Below are positions 11,943-24,251 of a stretch of DNA of 64,000 bases, in pieces. Position 1 is the first letter of the stretch; the number at the start of each line of letters is the position of its first letter. The position numbers and the translations under genes were made by a program. The stretch covers positions 47,258,201-47,322,200 of the forward strand of contig OY821774.1 in the NCBI GenBank assembly GCA_963682175.1, given 5' to 3'. The notes beneath the pieces are model-generated. The model made no database searches. It worked only from the letters and a program-made list of their open reading frames with translations, and was not told where the DNA came from. Origin of the DNA: Triglochin maritima. Its lineage: Eukaryota; Streptophyta; Magnoliopsida; Alismatales; Juncaginaceae.

Positions 11943-14509
11943 GGTTAAAAAAAACTGTAACAGTTGATCCAACTACACTAACAACCAAACCCAAATTACG
12001 GATTCTATGTTGGGCACAAAAATTCCGAGCCCCAAATTTGAATTGCGAAATCCAAACACTCTTGGGGAGAACTTCTCGGTCTGTCGGAAACTAGTTTCCG
12101 GGCCCACCTGCAAAAACTGAATTTTCGCAAACCCGAAGATATAAATTTTACCTACACCTTAGAATGTAAAACCAAATCAATACGGCTCTAAGACTTATAC
12201 TAATTCAGGTCTTAATATGAACCCATTTTTTTTTTTGGGGAGTAACCACACAATCAGCACTAAATTCCAGTAAGAAAACCAATGGAAAAAAATCCATCTA
12301 TCCACAAAACCATCAAACCCACTGTTACCTCCGGAATGAGAGAGCCGGGAAGCACCCGCTCCGCCGCCGGCAACCGAAACCAACGAAATTTTGGTCGTTT
12401 AACCGGCCTAGGCAGTCGTTTCGTAATTTTTGGTCGTTGGTTTTGAATCTCATGAGCGTCCTGCTGAAATTGTGTTGGGTCAGCTCCAATTTAGATACAT
12501 AACACACCTGTCCCAAAGTGGAGTGGATTTTGAAAAATTCTGGATCATACAGTAATATATATTTACTTCTTCTTATTTATATGATTTTAATAAGTTGTGT
12601 CATTCATTTTTTGTAACATGAGAGCTTGTTTTTTCTACTTCTTTAAAATTTCAGTTTAGTAGTTCAGGTTGGAATATGAACGAAAATCAAAAGAAACCGA
12701 AGGAAAAAGGTTATGCTATTATAGTTATGTTGCATATAAGTGCAAACGCTATTGCTATTTGGACTCCTTGTAGAATTGGCAAAATGAAACCAACTGTTAA
12801 TACTTGTGAGTTGTGTCACTGAAAAATTTCTTAAATCGGTGTCGTTTCATTTTTTGTCTAATATTGTTGACTAATACTTAATTGAATTTACAAAATCACC
12901 CTTGAATAATCAAAGAAATAAAATTTACCTTTATGTATTGTAAAGTTTGCAAAATTTCATCAATTTTTTTATAATATATCATTCACATACATGTCTATCT
13001 TCTCTCACTTCTTTTACTCATCAATCACATCCCTTCTCTCTATTTTCATCTTTTCCATCTCTTTTAATTTTTTATCTTTAAAATAATTCATCTTATATTT
13101 TAAACATTATTTTAATTTAAATAAATAGATTATTTTATCTCCAAAATGACACATATTTGCCGGAAAGGAAACCAAAATCCAAAAGTACACTAGGACGTAG
13201 ATGGGAAGAGAAGCTTACATATTTGTGTGGGTCACACAAGGTATATATGGAGAACGGTGAAGTTTAGGTTCCCCAATGTTAATGTTGTAAAACATGGGGT
13301 TGGGCCATCAAATTCTCAAGTAGACTAAGTAATTAGGTTATTTAGTTCAATTTCTTTTTAATAAAAAAAAATCTTTTTAATATACATTTGTTTTGTGTTT
13401 AGTTTTATTTATAACCCACCCCAATTATTTTGGGACAAAAGAGTTTTTTTTTGTTATTGTGTTGATACATTTGCCCTGTATTAGAATAATTCATTGGATG
13501 ATCGTCAAAACACAATCAACCATCCGTTGGCTGTAGCCATAAAAAAAAGCCTCCAAACCCAATCTCAAGACATAGGCCACTTGATTAGAACTGATTCATG
13601 TTTAACAAATTGCAGAAACGACAAATTTAGACGTATAAAATCCTTCTTCCCACGAGCATCTCCTCCTTTTCTCAGCATCTTCGCAACATGTGGACGTGGT
13701 TCTCACTTCTCATCGCCCACTTCAGTTATCCCTCCCGACACCCTCTTTTCCTCCCAAAACCTCACACTAAACCAACAAATTAATGTTGATGGCAACTTGA
13801 TGATAAGGTCAGAAATTAATACCCACAACATGAAAGAAGAAACACATTAACTACCACAAACAAGCATCATGACATCATCAATGCCTCAAAACTAATCTCC
13901 ACGCGCAATAGTTACAATACCAAACTGTACCTTGCTAAACGATTCCATGTAAAACATGTGTTAGCTTTTTTCAGTATTGTCAGTTTTCCACCTTACTTAG
14001 ATGATTATTCTATGTATATTAGTTAATAAGACTTGACTCACGTAATAAAGTGATGATACCCAGGTTTTCCCTATATTGATCTTATCATTAGGCTCATACA
14101 AAATCTCATTACAAGAAAGTAGTCAAGAAGAAAATTCAAGGATCGAAACGTATCTAAAAAGTTATCCTTAGACAGAAAAGGAAACAATTTATATATTGGA
14201 ATTTGGAATAGATAAATCGTTAATTCTTATTCAATTCATTCCTATTCCATCATAACCAGTTAATGATCAATTGTTTTCATGTTGATATTTTACTATTGCA
14301 CTTGTATACACAATTTCTCAAACACGTGACAATAAACTTATATTTTACATTTTCGGTATATTTTTTTATAACCAAGAAACTCACACGACTTATGTTTACA
14401 CTAGTTTGCAACACTAATCATCTCGAAAGACCGCGACTTAACGGATTGTCACTCTCTGAGAAATGTAATTAGTCGTACATAAATACGTATAACTTATGGT
14501 TAATGAGAG
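11943..14509. other. Intergenic sequence upstream of the RING E3 gene
   Basis: Mostly AT-rich. A GC-richer patch at about 12330-12390 gives a short minus-strand frame rich in Gly and Ala that I cannot assign. The plus-strand open frame at 13494-13850 has no domain, signal or coding character I can recognise. The last few hundred bases are presumably the promoter of the gene starting near 14540. Confidence 0.5.
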
Positions 14510-14517
14510 TATATAAA
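14510..14517 (+). promoter_or_regulatory. Probable TATA box of the RF298-like gene
   Basis: TATATAAA, followed about 30 bp later by a plausible start region near 14540. The leader to the ATG at 15225 is long (about 680 bp). It is CT-rich and GC-richer at its start and probably contains at least one intron: a GTAAG donor near 15085 and an acceptor ending TTGCAG at 15190. Confidence 0.6.
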
Positions 14518-15224
14518 CGGCTCACACCCTCGACCCAAACTCCTTATTCTATAGAGAGAAAGATTGGGGGAGGAAGAGAGGAGGCGAAAGGTGTGAACCT
14601 TCTCCTCTCAAATCACTTCTTTCCCCTCGAAACGATTAAAGATCTGAGTTTTCTGCCGGAATCTATCGGGAAATAACCGCTTCGACCCCGATTCCGGTCT
14701 CCCCGATCGACTCGTCGTCCTTTCCGGCGTCGCAGTAGTGTTTTCGGGGGGATTCTCGCGAATCCTTTCGGTTTTCGATTCCTGTTTGGGTCTATTCGTT
14801 TCCTGGATCTTCGGTTTGCATTGGATTCTCGTGTTGTTAGGGCGGATTAGGGGGTTTTGTTGTTGACCTTTAGGTGTTTGGTTTTGAGTTTTTTTTTCAT
14901 TTGGTGATTTGGTTTGATCTGTTTGGTTGGTTGTGATGATGAGTTGTTTGTGGAAGGGTTCGATTCTTATTGGATTCGATTTAATCGAGTGTGTTCGTGC
15001 AGGGATAAAGTCGATTTTGCGTGGAAATTCAATTCTCCGTGATATCGGAGGTTTTGGTTACGTCCGGACTGTGTTTTTGTCTATGTAAGTTTGCCTTTCC
15101 CGATCGTAATAGAATTTTGTTGATTCTATGGTTAGAGGTTCTGTGTATACGATTGGGGTTTGTAGTTATTGCTGCATTGGTGAATTGCAGATAGAGGTTC
15201 TGTGTATACGATTTTGGTTGCGGA

Positions 15225-18200
15225 ATGGCAACGATGATCGCCTCAGGTAGCAGTCAGTTGTCCTCGTCCCTACCGGTTCAAGAGAAAGGGCACCGGAACA
15301 AGCGCAAATTCCGAACTGAACCGCCTACCGTTGACCCGAGCAAGCTCATTCCATCCGATTTTGCGATTCCTAATTTAGATATGGCCGTCAAATCGGCGTT
15401 TGAGTTCAGTCTCCAACAGCATGGTGATAATTGTGACTTGTGTGCTAATTTCTGCCAGCCCAGGGAGGAGTTCGACATGGATGAGTATCCCGACGCCGAT
15501 TGGGCTGACCCTGTGGAACCACAGTTAGAGGAGCTTGTTTTGAGAAACTTGGATATTAACTTTAGGAGCGCTATTGTGAAGATTTGTGCACATGGTTATC
15601 CTGAAGATGTTGCAACAAAGGCTGTGCTAAGGTCTGGGATTTGTTATGGATCTAAGGACACCGTTGCCAATATTGTGGACAATGCATTGACATTTTTAGA
15701 AAGTGGGAAAGACGGTGGCTCCTTTCGAGAGCATTTCTTTGAGAATTTGCAGCAGTTGGAGAAATACGTTTTGGCAGAAATGGTTTGTGTGCTCAGGGAG
15801 TTCAGACCGTCGCTAAGCACAGGGGAAGCGATATGGAACTTGCTGGTATGTGATATGAATGTATCCCATGCATGTGCAATCGATGGTACCGATCCTTTGA
15901 GTGGACAGGTGAGTGATGGGGCTGGTTCTTCCTCATCTGTCCCCCAATTGAAGCAGGAGAACTCTACTACTTATGCCTCATCAAATTCTTCACATCCTAG
16001 TACTATTGCTACAAATACACAAATGCCTCCCGTAACTGGTATCCCAAACTTACCATCTGTAAAGTTTGCTTCTACAAGCAACACCCTTACATTGACATCT
16101 AATGTAAATCATCGGAGTAGAGAAACTTCACAATCTTCATCTCATGTAGATGCGGAGGATTTCTCCTCTGCAACAGCATCTCAATCATATTTACCTGATG
16201 AGAAGTTGATAAGTGGTAAAAAAGGTAACAACTCTAGTTCTAAAAGGGAATCCATCCTCCGGCAGAAATCCGTCCATGTTGAAAAGAGCTACCGTGCATA
16301 TAAATCTAAAGGGTCTCTTAGAACAGGCAAAGTTAGTAGTTTGGGTGGCTTGATATTGGATAAGAAATGCAAGTCTCCTTTGGATTCAACTGGAATAAAT
16401 CTGAAGAATGCTTCCATAAAGAAAAATAAATCAATTGGATTGGAGGCTGTTCAAAGTGATGGAAATCCTTCTGCTATTTCTTTTAGTGCTGGAGGTTCTG
16501 ACACTTTGCAATTCACCTCAAAGGCAACTAACAATCCATCACTGTTGCCTGCAACAACAAATACAGAACTTTCCTTGTCCATTATCCCCAAAACCAACAG
16601 TGGTAGCAGCAGCAGCTATGGCACTAATCCAAAGTCTAATGCTGAGATTGCAGACGACTGTCATAATTGTTTTTCAGGAATTCCAGCTGATAACATGACT
16701 GAACAGTGGGCACCGAAGGATAAGAAGGACGAAATGATGCTTAATTTGGTGCCTCGTGTACAAGAACTTCAAGCACAATTGCAAGAGTGGACGGAGTGGG
16801 CTCAGCACAAGGTGATGCAGGCTGCTCGCAGGCTGAGCAAAGACAAGTCTGAGCTTCAATCTTTGAGACAAGAGAAAGAGGAAGTATCTCGTCTAAAAAA
16901 AGAGAAACGGGCTTTGGAAGAAAATACCATGAAAAAGTTGGCAGAAATGGAGGGTGCTTTGTCAAAGGCAAGTTGCCAAGTGGAGAAGGCCGATGTTGCT
17001 GGACGCACTCTTGAAGTTGAAAATGCCAGATTAAGGCTAGAAATGGAAGCAGCAAAATTACATGCTACAGAATCAGCTGCTAATTGTCAGGAAGTTACCA
17101 AGAGGGAGACCAAGACAGTGAAGAATTTCCAGGTATGGGAGAGAGAGAAGGCAGTACTTCGGGAGGAGCTTATGACCGAAAAGAAAAAATTCTCACAGCT
17201 GCAACAAAAAGTTGAGCAAGCTAAACTTAACCAAGATCAACTTGAGGTATGTGATTTTTCAGAACCTTTTTGTTTTATATATATGCATGTAGCACAGGAA
17301 TTCATTCTACATTTGCTCATCACCTTTCATTCATCTATCTATATGCTCGTTTTCTCTTTTCTTTTATGATCTTTGCTTCCAAAAACTGAGTGAGTTTCTG
17401 TTTCCGTTACATTGTTTTGTCGTGAGCCTTTTATTTGAGTGATAAGAAAGAACATCTAAAGGTTAAACATAATGTACCGCAAAAAATTGAAACTTTACCA
17501 GGAAACAACAATTTGCTTGTTCATCCTTTTTCGTCCGAGGAAACAAACCAAGTCTTATTGCTAACTGTGGTGGTGTGCCTCATGCTGGTTAAATATGTTA
17601 CTTATATGGTGACTCTTTTTCATTCAAACAACATGCTTGACTGCAATATGGGTTTGGTGCTGAAAACTGCAAAACCTGCTAATTGTATTTCTGAAACAAT
17701 AGCTGTTAGTTCTCTTCTTTCCTTTTATAAATCCATTGTTTTATCATAATTTCTGTGTTATACATGATAAAGTACTTCGTATTCAATTTGAAAACTAAAG
17801 CTACAATTTAATTGATCTTCAGTACTTGACCTGAAACTTTATGAGAGAAAATAAAGAGAAATGAAGATTATGAATTAGAAAATAATATGTTTGTGAAATT
17901 CTAACTTTTACATAATCTTCTATTGATTAGTATAAAAGCACATGGTTTTTGGTTCATACGGCTCTTTCTATGGATTTATCAGTTATCAATGTATATCAGA
18001 ACAAGCCTTAAGCCACACATGTTATTGTTTCTAGTCCTTTTTTACCGCCCGACTTCAGGTGCTTAATGTGTTTAGTTGATCGTGGCTGTGCCTTTTTTAT
18101 ACTGTCTACGTTAGATTTGTAATGTCTTTCACTATTTAGATGTGGTGCATAGGATGTTGGAATTTTGTCATCATTGCCAATCTTTCTTGCAGGATGATTG

Positions 18201-19356
18201 GCTATTCTGTACTATGTTTTTCAACTTTGCAGTTAATTCATCTAGGGGTTTTTTTGGCACTAGTTTACAGTTTGCTTTAGAAATATCATATTCTTTCATT
18301 TCTGGGAAATGGGTATAGATTGTTGAGTTAAACATAATTAATGTGTTTTTCTTGATTACCTTGTATTTTGAGCTTGGTACGACCATACGCCTTTGTCAGA
18401 GCCCGAATAAGAAAAATGAAATTCCAGAAATTAAAATGAAAACCCCTTAAGGCACGTAACCACGGAGTCATGCATGCAGGTGCGAACGTGGTCATCCCTT
18501 CAATGGAACTTGTTATAATTGGAAGATTTAATTTATTCTGAGACTAGTTTTAGGTCGGGTATTATTGCATCTCACACTATGCACAAGTTTTTTCACACCA
18601 AGGAATGATGATTGTACCAAGTGAATTAAGCAAGATTATTGTTGGGTATAGTGACTCTCTAAGTCTACCCTTTTCTATGTTCCTCGCTTCCTTGGTGACT
18701 CTCGCATTAGCAAAATTGTTTCCTATCTTAGTTGCTGACCTGTTGTGTAGCAAAATGGTAATTTCATTGAAAAATAATTTCGTTTCTGTTTTCCTGGTTT
18801 TTGTTGTGCCAAATGACAGTCTCGCTGTAGACAAGAAGAGAAGGTGAAAGATGAGATTCTCATACAAGCCAACTCTGAGAGAGCTCAAAGGGAAAATATT
18901 GAGACTTCTGCAAAGCTAAAGAAAGAGAAAATGAGACTAGAGGCAGAAAGAGATCTGCAAAGATACAAGGATGACATTAGAGTTCTTGAAAATCAAGTCA
19001 CACAGTTGAGGCTGAAGAGTGGTTTCTTAAAAGCTGGTGCTCTTGGATGGGCCTCAGATGGATCTTATGCTTCACGCCTTACGGATAGGAAAATTTTGGG
19101 TGCGAAGAATGGCAATGTACATACTATGCATCAGATGGTGGATGAAACTGGGTATGGAGATGTGACACGTGACCGGGAGTGTGTGATGTGCTTGACCGAA
19201 GAGATGTCAGTCGTCTTCCTTCCTTGTGCACACCAGGTTGTCTGCAATACATGCAATGCGCTTCATGAGAAGCAGGGAATGAAGGACTGCCCTTCTTGTA
19301 GGGCTCCCATACAGAAAAGAATTTCTGTTCGCTTTGCGGATTCCAAGTTTCCATAA
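15225..19356 (+). CDS. RF298: RING-finger E3 ubiquitin ligase, RF298/RF4-like
   Basis: Two coding exons: 15225-17246 and 18820-19356, both phase 0 at the junction, with GTATGT donor and GACAG acceptor; the product is 852 residues. The N-terminal part (about residues 30-165) resembles the conserved domain of the plant RF298/RF4 family. A Ser-rich linker follows, then a long coiled coil (about 505-760). A C-terminal C3HC4 RING spans C795 (CVMC) to C834 (CPSC) with LPCAH between. These proteins are known as putative cytosolic E3 ligases that pass ubiquitin from an E2 to substrates; the substrate is unknown. A read-through of the intron would end at 17369, but the coiled coil clearly continues in exon 2. 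A polyadenylation-like AATAAA is at 19381. Confidence 0.88.
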
Positions 19357-20032
19357 GCAATATATTTTCATCATACTAATAATAAACATCAATGGGACAT
19401 TGAAACCAATAAGATGCATGGAATTCTGTCTTACGGAATAGCCATTGCCAAAATGATGACATTTGAGTATCATTCTATATTGTGTTACACGTCACTGTTT
19501 AGTTTTGCTAAATATAAATGTGTTCTAGACTTTTATTGCTCCATACTGGGGACTTGTTGAGGCAAATCATGGAAACAGAGTTCAACTCTGCTGAGATATG
19601 AACTATGAAAAATCAACTACATAAGAGAGAATCTTTGAGATTGTGCAGCTGAGCTATACGTTTCTGGTTCTTGACATTCTGTTGTGATTCCGTACTCCCA
19701 GATCAATGGCCTCTGGAGGTCATTCTTTCACAGCTTTACTAAAACACTTTCTTCTTGTTTGGTTGGATCAAGTAAAATTCACTTAAATTGTGATGATACA
19801 AAGCCATATATATAAGCTCGCCAATGGGCGTAGCAAGCAAAGTTTGTGACTAGAGTTTATAATCTCACATTATATTTTACTCGATTGGAAAATTTTCAAT
19901 TCGCTTGTATAATTTGCTTTGAAAGTTTAAACTACACTACTTTCATCTACAGCTCATCATACAAGGTTTAGTAGGGCATTTTTAACTAACTAAACTAGTT
20001 AGTTTGGTTAAAGTGTGTGTGGGGTGTGCAGG
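19357..20032. other. 3' UTR of the RF298-like gene and promoter of the RPH1-like gene
   Basis: AT-rich, no open frame of interest. AATAAA at 19381-19386 may serve the upstream gene. Confidence 0.5.
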
Positions 20033-20040
20033 TATAAAAT
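20033..20040 (+). promoter_or_regulatory. Probable TATA box of the RPH1-like gene
   Basis: TATAAAAT, 55 bp upstream of the ATG at 20095, leaving a short leader. Confidence 0.6.
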
Positions 20041-20094
20041 AAAATAGAGACCTCCCATTCCTCATCTCCTCTCCCTCCAAATTCCAAAACAATA

Positions 20095-23000
20095 ATGCTC
20101 CCACTCGCCTCCACTTCCCTCCCCTCTCTCCTTCCTCCCCCGTCGGCTTCCACGTCAGTTCTCGGTAATCGAACTTTCCGCTTCCGCTTCCGGTCGAAGT
20201 GCTCCGCCGGTCCCGACGCCCCCGCCGTCGCGGAGACCGACGAGGGCGGGAGGGAGCCCGAGAAGAAGGAGCCCGTTCCGACCCCTTCTGCCTCCTCCCC
20301 CATCGATAAGGACCTCAAGAAGGTTCGTCACTCCACCCTCGAAGGAGTAATTGAGTTTTGATTTTGATTTTTTTCTTCTTTGGTGTTGGGTTTTTTTTTT
20401 GGGCGGAAAATGAAAGAAGAGTTTTTGGTTCGCAACTGAGTTTTCGATGATGATATTTTTTTAGCAGGAAAATGAAATTGGTTCCAACAAATTCTGATAA
20501 TTAAATTTTCTAAAATCTTATCAAATCTCAGATTCAGTTGCCGAACGTATCCTAGTCTCGATATGAAGATTCTAAGTCTTTAGATGTCAATTGTAAATCA
20601 CATTTGATTCTTGATTTACGAGAATCAAAATCTAGTTATTGAGATGTGATCGGAACGGAACTCGTGTTGTGAGGTTCTGAATTGTTTGGCCGATTATCCT
20701 ATATGGATGTAAAACTGTGAAAATGTTGATTTTTTCGGGTTGAGATGTAAGTTAGTATTCTTTGATTAATTGATTTGATCTGGTTTTCATGTTTGCTTAA
20801 TGGAAACATGTTTGGTTGTTGTTGTTGTTGTTGAAGAAGACGACTTGTGAGGAAAAAGTTCTCAAGTAGAAAATCAGAGTTTGGAAGTGATTTCTGTGTG
20901 ATAGGTTTCTGCTATGTGGGAATATCAAAGTTGAATTATTAAACTAAGAATTTGTACACTGACTCACTGAGTAACGTACAGAACTTCCACCACAAACATG
21001 GAATACAAGTTGAAGGTAAAAACAGTACAACACTATATGCCTTAAGTTGCAACACAACCCAATATTAGGCTATTAGCATCAATTATCAACACTTAAGTTC
21101 CACTTTCTGGAAGTATAGTTCTCTTACTAAATTTTTTTACAAAGCCAGTTGAAGGAAAAAAGGAGCCTCAAATCTGCTCTTCTGTTTTTTGCTTCTCCAA
21201 GTACTCACCATCAATTTATTTGCTGTTGTTTACACTTCGATACAGATGTTTTAGGTTAGTTGTTTCTGTTTTGTTGAAGGACGTGCTTACTACGTGAAGT
21301 GTTTCTTGGCGTAGGTTGTTCAAAAAACTGCTGCAACCTTTGCACCAAGGGCTTCTACAGCAAGCAAGAACCCTGCTGTGCCTGGAACAGCTCTGTACAC
21401 CATTTTTGAAGTTCAAGGATATGCATCAATGTTGGTAGGTGGAGCTCTTTCATTTAATCTCATATTCCCCTCCAATGAACCGGACATTTGGAGGTTGATG
21501 GGAATGTGGTCTATTTGGATGTTCAGTAAGTTATGCTCAACCCAAAAGGCTCTACATGTTTTTTCCTTCTAGTATTTCTTATTATTGCTAGTAACTGTTT
21601 TGGTAACATGTTACCCTTCAATGCATGTCTTGAAGTTATCTATTATCCTCTTTTTACTTGTACCAATCTATTCCTGGTCTGGTTGAAACAAGTTAGAAGA
21701 ATATGTCCTAAACTCCTAATGACCGTTCAAGATTGACCCACTTGACGCTTTCGAGTATTATAAGTAAATATGTCATGATCACCATTCATCTATAGTCATC
21801 TCAACCTCCACCATTGGTGCATATATTAATTATGAATCAAAATGCTACTTGTGAACATGAAATATTTCATATTTAAATCTTGAATATGCCCATGCAATCA
21901 CACATTAGTTAAAATGCATCAGTAGCCAACTGACTAGCATCAAGTTGGAATCTGGATCTAAGCTAGCTAGGAATTCTGAGAGTGGTGATGAGTATCTCAA
22001 GATAAATGAAAAAATAACGTTGCAAGAAAATATAGGGAAAGAAAATCATTATAATTCACTACTTATGCATTTCTCTTGTTATGGGTTTTTCTTATATTTT
22101 GAATACATTTTCCTTTAAACAATGATTTTCAAGCAACTTTTGGGCAAAGTAATTGGTTTTTTAGTAGCTAGCTCTAACATATCGCAATAAGGCACACAGT
22201 GTGGAAAGGTGGAGTACATCTTGATGCTCTTATAGTAAGTACTTTTGTTCTCTTGAAAATACTAATGGGGGCAGTGGCTTCTTTCTCTAGCAAAAACACA
22301 TGTTCTTCTTGCATTACAAGTAGCTACAATTGGACAAGGGACTCCGTAATCAATTATCTTGTTAGCCTGTAAATTAACAACTTGGAATTTTGTATGTAGT
22401 ATCTGAAATAACATAGGATGTTGATGAAAATAATAAATTATAATATCCTTCCATGGCACTCATAACTCTATGGTACATTTGGCCGTTGCTTAAGGCACGC
22501 TAAAATTGGTATATCATCCATTTGGTCAGGAAGTGCTGATAAATAAAAGTAAAAATAGATTCATGAATACCCTCACGTATAACCATCCTCAATTTTAGAT
22601 ACCCAATAGTCTTTTTCCAGGGGAATTCCCTCTTATGGGTTGTGAGAGACATCAAAACTGAGACTAGGATGGAGACATTCAAAGCTAGATGATCGTGTTG
22701 TTTTTCTTTGTGTGCATTGGTCAGCGCTGCGTCGTATCTTAAAAGCTAAGATTAGTCTAATAACAGGATTTAGCACACAGCATTGGAACAGATGTATTGA
22801 ATTGAATCAGATAAATGTTTAAATCTTTGTTTATTTGTAGATAATTGATTTCTTATGTATTTTAACAATTTCATTTTGCGGGTAATTTCTGCAGCAATTC
22901 CTTCCCTTCGTGCACGTGATTGCACAAAGAATGAAAAAGAAGCTTTGAATTATCTCTTTCTTCTCGTCCCACTCATCAATGTTATTATTCCATTTTTCTT

Positions 23001-23185
23001 AAAATCTTTCGCCGTCGTCTGGTCTGCTGATACTATAGCCTTCATAATCATGTATGCTTGGAAGGTGTGTTGGAGTCTCTTACAGCTTGATGTGCTTTCG
23101 GTTATACTTTCCTGCATTCCATGTACATTGTTCTTTACATTGGTTAATGTTCTTGCAGCTTGGCTGGCTACAAAAATCGGACTAG
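20095..23185 (+). CDS. RPH1: RPH1-like chloroplast membrane protein
   Basis: Four exons join into a 211-residue protein: 20095-20322, 21315-21525, 22895-23064 and 23159-23185. All junctions are GT-AG and the frame is kept; the last exon is only 27 bases (LGWLQKSD and stop). The first 60 or so residues are rich in Ser, Pro and Arg with few acidic residues, as in a plastid transit peptide. The core has the family signature VVQKTAATFAPRASTASKNP and FEVQGYAS, then hydrophobic segments around LVGGALSFNLIF and YLFLLVPLINVIIPFFL, consistent with a membrane protein. In Arabidopsis the homologue, RESISTANCE TO PHYTOPHTHORA 1, is a chloroplast protein needed for resistance; the biochemical role is not known. 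Confidence 0.92.
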
Positions 23186-24251
23186 GTTATAAACTAGACT
23201 AGCGAAGTGATGTTTTATGTTAATTGCTGCCTAATACAGCGCCAGAAGTTGAAATTGTAAGAACACAATTACCAATAGGTGGAGGGTCGCCAAAGCACAG
23301 GTTGCATTCCTTGTGAAGGTCAGCGATTAAATGAATGGGAAAGATTTGTGCTCTTTGCTTTTGGTGTTGCGGATAGTATGATGAATTGGACAGCACCATT
23401 GGTGAAGAACAGTTAAGATGTTAATATATGTTTCACATGTAGTTTAATTCGAAGTGCCATCTTTCGGGCAATCTTTTGTTTTAATGAATCAAAATGGTCC
23501 ATCAATGTATGCAAAGGGATTACCTATGTTACCTTTTGGATGCAATTTATGATGAAAGAAATTCTAGTAATTTTCTTGCTCATCGATTCGTCGTTCACCA
23601 AACCAAAAGAAGCTTTATTTTCCTTTTGGTGCGAGAAGCTTCAATTCTTGATAGAAGTTAAAAATGTGAGACCAGTTTTCGGATGAGTGAAAACATGGTG
23701 TAATTTGGCAAAACGTGCTGAAATTCAAAATTGTGATTTGAAACGGACATTTGCTTCTATTTTATTAAATCTCTGAATTCGAAAGATGTTTTTACACGAT
23801 GTTTTTCAAATTGATAAGACACCCTCAAAATTCTTTCGTGTTTGGCAATTATTAACCCAACTTCTCCAACAATCCACCCCGCAACCTTGAGGATATGGTT
23901 AGAATGCAGCAAGCCTTCCAATGTGTTTGGAGGAAGCACAGAAAATGTGAGGCAAATGCCGATAAGTATGGATCACATTGAAGACTTTTTTTTCTTCTTC
24001 TTTAAATACATTTATGTTATCTTATAGATGGGACTAAAATAAGAGGAAGGTGGACGGACGCCTAACCTAACAAACTACAAAGATGAAAGGGAGCAAGTTT
24101 CAAAGAAAAAACGTGCAAAATGAAATCTAGCAATAAGTAAGAAAGGCAAACCTTAAATTGCAAAACACTATTTTGATCCTTGCAAGTTTTCCATTTCAGA
24201 AATTGTGATAGTTGCAAGTTGTAACCTGCAAATTTAGTCGAGTTATTCTCG
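23186..24251. other. 3' UTR of RPH1-like gene and intergenic sequence
   Basis: No further gene seen. A short T-rich tract lies near 23985-24005. Short open frames on both strands have no recognisable content. Confidence 0.5.

Noticed and set aside
12195..12516. Gly- and Ala-rich minus-strand frames
   Set aside because: A short GC-richer patch only; no splice sites or domain to support a gene.
13494..13850. 118-residue plus-strand open frame upstream of the RF298-like gene
   Set aside because: No domain, no conserved pattern and no promoter or splice context; composition is like surrounding intergenic DNA.
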